A stretch of 64,000 bases of DNA from CBDBBY01 sp965205055 (GTDB lineage: Bacteria; Pseudomonadota; Alphaproteobacteria; Rhodobacterales; Rhodobacteraceae), in the NCBI GenBank assembly GCA_965205055.1, contig OZ242030.1:4464001-4528000 (forward strand), given 5' to 3'. Under the pieces are notes generated by a model. It searched no databases, was not told the origin of the DNA, and worked only from the letters and a program-made list of their open reading frames with translations. Position numbers and translations under genes: made by a program. Positions 61,345-64,000 of the stretch are shown piece by piece. Numbering within the stretch: position 1 is the first letter of the stretch; every line of letters starts with the position of its first letter.

Positions 61345-61851
61345 ATGCGGATAATCGGACTTGATCCCGGGCTTCGCGTGACGGGATGGGGCGTCGTGGA
61401 CATTTCGGGCAACCACATAAGTCATGTGGCGAACGGCGCATGCAATTCGTCCGGCTCGTCGCTTCCCGACAGGCTCCTCACCTTGTTCGATCAGCTTTCC
61501 GAAGTCGTCGAGAGCTTCAGTCCGGATTCCGCAGCTGTCGAAAAAGTATTCGTCAACACGGACAGCACAGGTTCGCTCAAACTCGGGCACGCCCGCGCCA
61601 TGTCGCTGCTGGTCGTCGCGCGTGCCCGCATTCAGGTTGCGGAGTACGCGCCGAATTCCGTCAAAAAGGCGGTCGTTGGCACGGGCCATGCGGACAAGCA
61701 ACAAGTCCAGCACATGGTGCGGATGCAGCTGGGAGGCGCGAAAATCAACGGACCGGACGCTTCGGACGCCTTGGCGGTCGCATTGACGCATGCGTTTTTG
61801 GGCAGATATTCGGGAAACCTCGAACGGGCTGTCGCCCATGCAGAGCAATGA
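61345..61851 (+). CDS. ruvC: Crossover junction endodeoxyribonuclease RuvC
   Basis: A 168-residue resolvase. Catalytic acids D7 (GLDPGLRVTGWGV), E66 (AVEKVFVNTD), D138 and D141 (PDASDALAVA) are all in place. It cuts Holliday junctions in a dimer with RuvAB. ruvA begins 4 bases after the ruvC stop region, making one operon. Confidence 0.95.
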   Translation: MRIIGLDPGLRVTGWGVVDISGNHISHVANGACNSSGSSLPDRLLTLFDQLSEVVESFSPDSAAVEKVFVNTDSTGSLKLGHARAMSLLVVARARIQVAEYAPNSVKKAVVGTGHADKQQVQHMVRMQLGGAKINGPDASDALAVALTHAFLGRYSGNLERAVAHAEQ

Positions 61852-61855
61852 CGCA

Positions 61856-62506
61856 ATGATTGGCAAACTCGAAGGCGTGATTGACTACAGATCGAGAGAT
61901 CACTTGATGATCGTCGCGGGGGGAGTCGGGTACGAAGTATACTGCTCGGAACGGACATTGTCGGCAGTTCCGGGACCCGGCGGTCGCGCGGCGCTCTTTA
62001 CCGACCTGTTGGTCAAAGAAAATCTAGTTCGTCTTTACGGCTTCCGGTCCAGGAGGGAACGGGAGCTGCACAGGCTTCTGATGACAGTTCAAGGCGTGGG
62101 CGCGGCGGCCGCGCTCGCCATCAGCGGAGCGCTGGGCGTTGAGGGCTGCCTGCGCGCCATTGCTCTGGGGGATTGGCAAGCGATCAAGGCTGCCTACGGA
62201 GTCGGTCCCCGTCTCGCTCAGCGCGTGGCGAATGAGCTTCAGGGCAAGACCGAGTCGATCCTTGAAATCGTCGACGGAACGGTTGAGGCGGGCGACGGGC
62301 CGGAGCCCGCGCAAACGGAAGAACCGGCTCGCGAGCTGGATGACGAGGCCTTTCGGGCTAGCGCGGACGCGCTTTCCGCTCTTGCAAATCTCGGATATGC
62401 CCGCAGCGAGGCCGCGCGCGTCGTGGCGGAAATCGCGGGAAACGATCCGGATTTTGATGCGTCGGCGCTCATCAAGGCCGCGCTGAAGCGGCTTGACCGC
62501 GGGTAG
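61856..62506 (+). CDS. ruvA: Holliday junction branch migration protein RuvA
   Basis: A 216-residue junction-binding protein. IGKLEGVIDYRSRDHLMIVAGGVGYEVY begins the OB domain, followed by FRSRRERELHRLLMTVQGVGAAAALAISG with the helix-hairpin-helix pair. The acidic linker GDGPEPAQTEEPARELDDE and the C-terminal domain ALSALANLGYARSEA bind RuvB. Starts earlier in the frame lie inside ruvC and lack family sequence. Confidence 0.93.
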   Translation: MIGKLEGVIDYRSRDHLMIVAGGVGYEVYCSERTLSAVPGPGGRAALFTDLLVKENLVRLYGFRSRRERELHRLLMTVQGVGAAAALAISGALGVEGCLRAIALGDWQAIKAAYGVGPRLAQRVANELQGKTESILEIVDGTVEAGDGPEPAQTEEPARELDDEAFRASADALSALANLGYARSEAARVVAEIAGNDPDFDASALIKAALKRLDRG

Positions 62507-62512
62507 ATTGCG

Positions 62513-63556
62513 ATGCCCGAACCGGATCCGGCGCTTCGGCCCGAAGCTCAGCCTGCCGAACCAGACCGCGCGCTGAGGCCGAACTCGCTCGCCGAATTCA
62601 TCGGTCAGCGCGAGACGCGAGCCAATCTGCGGATCTTCGTTGAGAGCGCGCGAATGCGCAACGCGGCGATGGACCACATCCTGTTTTCGGGACCTCCAGG
62701 ACTGGGCAAGACGACCTTGGCGCAAATCTTGGCGCGGGAGCTGGGCGTGGATTTCAGGATGACTTCGGGACCCGTGCTTGCGAAAGCCGGTGACCTCGCG
62801 GCCATCCTTACGAATGTCGAACGGCACAACGTGCTGTTCATCGACGAGATACACAGGCTTCACCCGCTGGTAGAGGAAGTGCTCTATCCGGCGCTTGAAG
62901 ACTATGCGCTTGATCTCGTAATCGGATCCGGCCCGGCCGCGCGTACGGTCAGAATCAATCTTCCGGAATTCACCTTGATCGGGGCGACGACCCGGCTCGG
63001 ACTCCTGACCACGCCGCTTCGGGACAGGTTCGGCATTCCGGTCCGTCTGGAATATTACAAGACCGAGGAGCTGTATGAAATTGTCGTGCGGGGAGCCAAG
63101 CTGCTCGGCTTAAGCGTCGAAGAGGCGGGAGCATTGGAAATCGCGAAAAGATCGCGCGGAACCCCGCGCATCGCGAACCGTCTTCTGAACAGGGTCGTCG
63201 ACTTCGCGGTCGTGGAAGGGGACGGCCGGATAAATCTGGAAATCGCCGAAAGGGCTCTTGATTGCATGGGGGTGGACGAGCACGGTTTGGACGCGGCCGA
63301 CCGACGCTATCTGCGCATCATCGCCGAAAACTACTCGGGAGGCCCAGTCGGCATTGAAACGATGTCGGCGGTGATGTCGGAATCGCGAGACTCGATCGAA
63401 GACGTCATTGAACCGTATTTGCTGCAAGAAGGGTTTATTCAGCGCACGCCCCGCGGACGGGTGCTCGCGCACAAGGCGTGGACTCATCTCGGGATGTCCG
63501 AGGCGTTCGCCGAAACGGGGCCGGAGCAGGACGAGCTGTTCCGGCGGGAAGATTGA
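62513..63556 (+). CDS. ruvB: Holliday junction branch migration ATPase RuvB
   Basis: A 347-residue AAA+ motor. Walker A GPPGLGKTT is at residues 60-68, Walker B is in LFIDEIHRL, sensor 1 in GATTRLGLLTTPLRDRFG, and the C-terminal winged helix includes LLQEGFIQRTPRGRVLAHKAWTHL. It drives branch migration on RuvA. The stop overlaps the TTG start of ybgC. Confidence 0.96.
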   Translation: MPEPDPALRPEAQPAEPDRALRPNSLAEFIGQRETRANLRIFVESARMRNAAMDHILFSGPPGLGKTTLAQILARELGVDFRMTSGPVLAKAGDLAAILTNVERHNVLFIDEIHRLHPLVEEVLYPALEDYALDLVIGSGPAARTVRINLPEFTLIGATTRLGLLTTPLRDRFGIPVRLEYYKTEELYEIVVRGAKLLGLSVEEAGALEIAKRSRGTPRIANRLLNRVVDFAVVEGDGRINLEIAERALDCMGVDEHGLDAADRRYLRIIAENYSGGPVGIETMSAVMSESRDSIEDVIEPYLLQEGFIQRTPRGRVLAHKAWTHLGMSEAFAETGPEQDELFRRED

Positions 63557-63963
63557 AGCATCGTTTTGAACTCAGGGTCTACTACGAGGACACCGACTTC
63601 GCCGGCGTCGTGTATTATGCGAATTACCTCAAGTTCATCGAAAGGGCGCGAACCGAGTTCATGCGCTCGCTCGGCATCGATCAGACGCGTTTCCGGGTTG
63701 AAACCGGGCTGGTGTTCGCGGTCCGCTCGCTTGAAGCGGAGTATTTGAAGCCGGCGAAATTCGACGACGAGCTTGCGGTGGTCACATCGTTGGAAAGCCT
63801 GTCCGGCGCCCGCGCCGTATTGAAACAGGATGTCTTCAGAAACAATGACCGACTTTTCTCATCGCGCGTCACCATTGCTTGCATTGCCGATTCCGGAAGG
63901 CCCTGCAGGTTTCCGGAGATTGCGGCGGCGGCATTGCGGCGGCATGCCCGTGGAAACCGATAG
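63553..63963 (+). CDS. ybgC: YbgC-type acyl-CoA thioesterase (tol-pal associated)
   Basis: A 136-residue hotdog-fold thioesterase. RVYYEDTDFAGVVYYANYLKFIERARTEFMRSLG contains the catalytic Asp in YEDTDFAG. The TTG at 63553 overlaps the ruvB stop (TTGA), and conserved sequence starts right there (LKHRFELRVYYEDTD). In related genomes tolQ follows; the window ends 37 bases later, so that cannot be checked here. Confidence 0.92.
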   Translation: MKHRFELRVYYEDTDFAGVVYYANYLKFIERARTEFMRSLGIDQTRFRVETGLVFAVRSLEAEYLKPAKFDDELAVVTSLESLSGARAVLKQDVFRNNDRLFSSRVTIACIADSGRPCRFPEIAAAALRRHARGNR

Positions 63964-64000
63964 GCGCATTTGCAATTTCTTTCCTGTCGGAAATGGGTTA

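Noticed and set aside
1..64000. tRNA, rRNA, CRISPR arrays, prophage structural genes
   Set aside because: I looked for T-loop signatures, evenly spaced repeats and phage-type proteins and found none that could be supported by reading alone.

Overview
The window is bacterial chromosome from an alphaproteobacterium. The support is a short-form HisG paired with the regulatory subunit HisZ, DUF1489 and DUF1127 proteins, the alphaproteobacterial Alph_Pro_TM (TIGR02186) family beside a TauE permease, and the ruvCAB-ybgC order. The order or genus cannot be fixed from sequence alone. The core is moderately GC-rich. Stretches at about 3.0-5.2 kb and 19.7-22.2 kb are clearly AT-rich, and stretches at 44.9-46.5 kb and 57.3-60.2 kb are clearly GC-richer, which suggests imported DNA.

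Left part (1-9.6 kb). A catabolic cluster begins with the 3' part of a 6-hydroxynicotinate reductase-like gene, a UPF0280 gene and two tandem AA_synth (PF06684) genes. It continues, beyond a dead AT-rich ATPase + PIN-like gene pair, with an enamidase-like amidohydrolase and a ferredoxin-NADP reductase. Together these resemble a reductive nicotinate-type ring-degradation module. A znuCB zinc-uptake pair with a Zur-like box follows.

Nutrient and transport block (9.6-36.7 kb). This holds a GMC (choline-dehydrogenase-like) oxidoreductase, a TauE/SafE permease with its TIGR02186 partner, an unassigned polytopic membrane protein and a complete branched-chain-type ABC importer with a Tat-exported binding protein. 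A small island (19.6-23.9 kb) carries a GHKL ATPase fused to a PD-(D/E)XK nuclease, an IS21 istA remnant and a VapBC pair with a broken toxin. After it come an M19 dipeptidase, an unassigned 563-residue protein and DUF3726. A long minus-strand operon, xdhABC followed by a BMP-type ABC importer, looks dedicated to purine uptake and oxidation.

Housekeeping block (36.9-56.9 kb): dnaE, hisS-hisZ-hisG, DUF1489, a GC-rich insertion sequence with clear inverted repeats and an AGTT target duplication, rpsD, an MFS transporter, msrA-prmA, a FAH-family hydrolase, glpD, an enolase paralogue lacking two active-site residues, a kinase and a YHS protein.

Right part (57.2-64 kb): a GC-rich solitary gene joining an N-terminal nuclease-like motif to an N6-adenine methyltransferase (type IIG-like), DUF1127, and ruvC-ruvA-ruvB-ybgC. 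The best candidates for undescribed biology are the GHKL-nuclease protein, the solitary nuclease-methyltransferase, the divergent enolase with its kinase, and the M19/563-residue/DUF3726 trio. No tRNA, rRNA or CRISPR array was seen.
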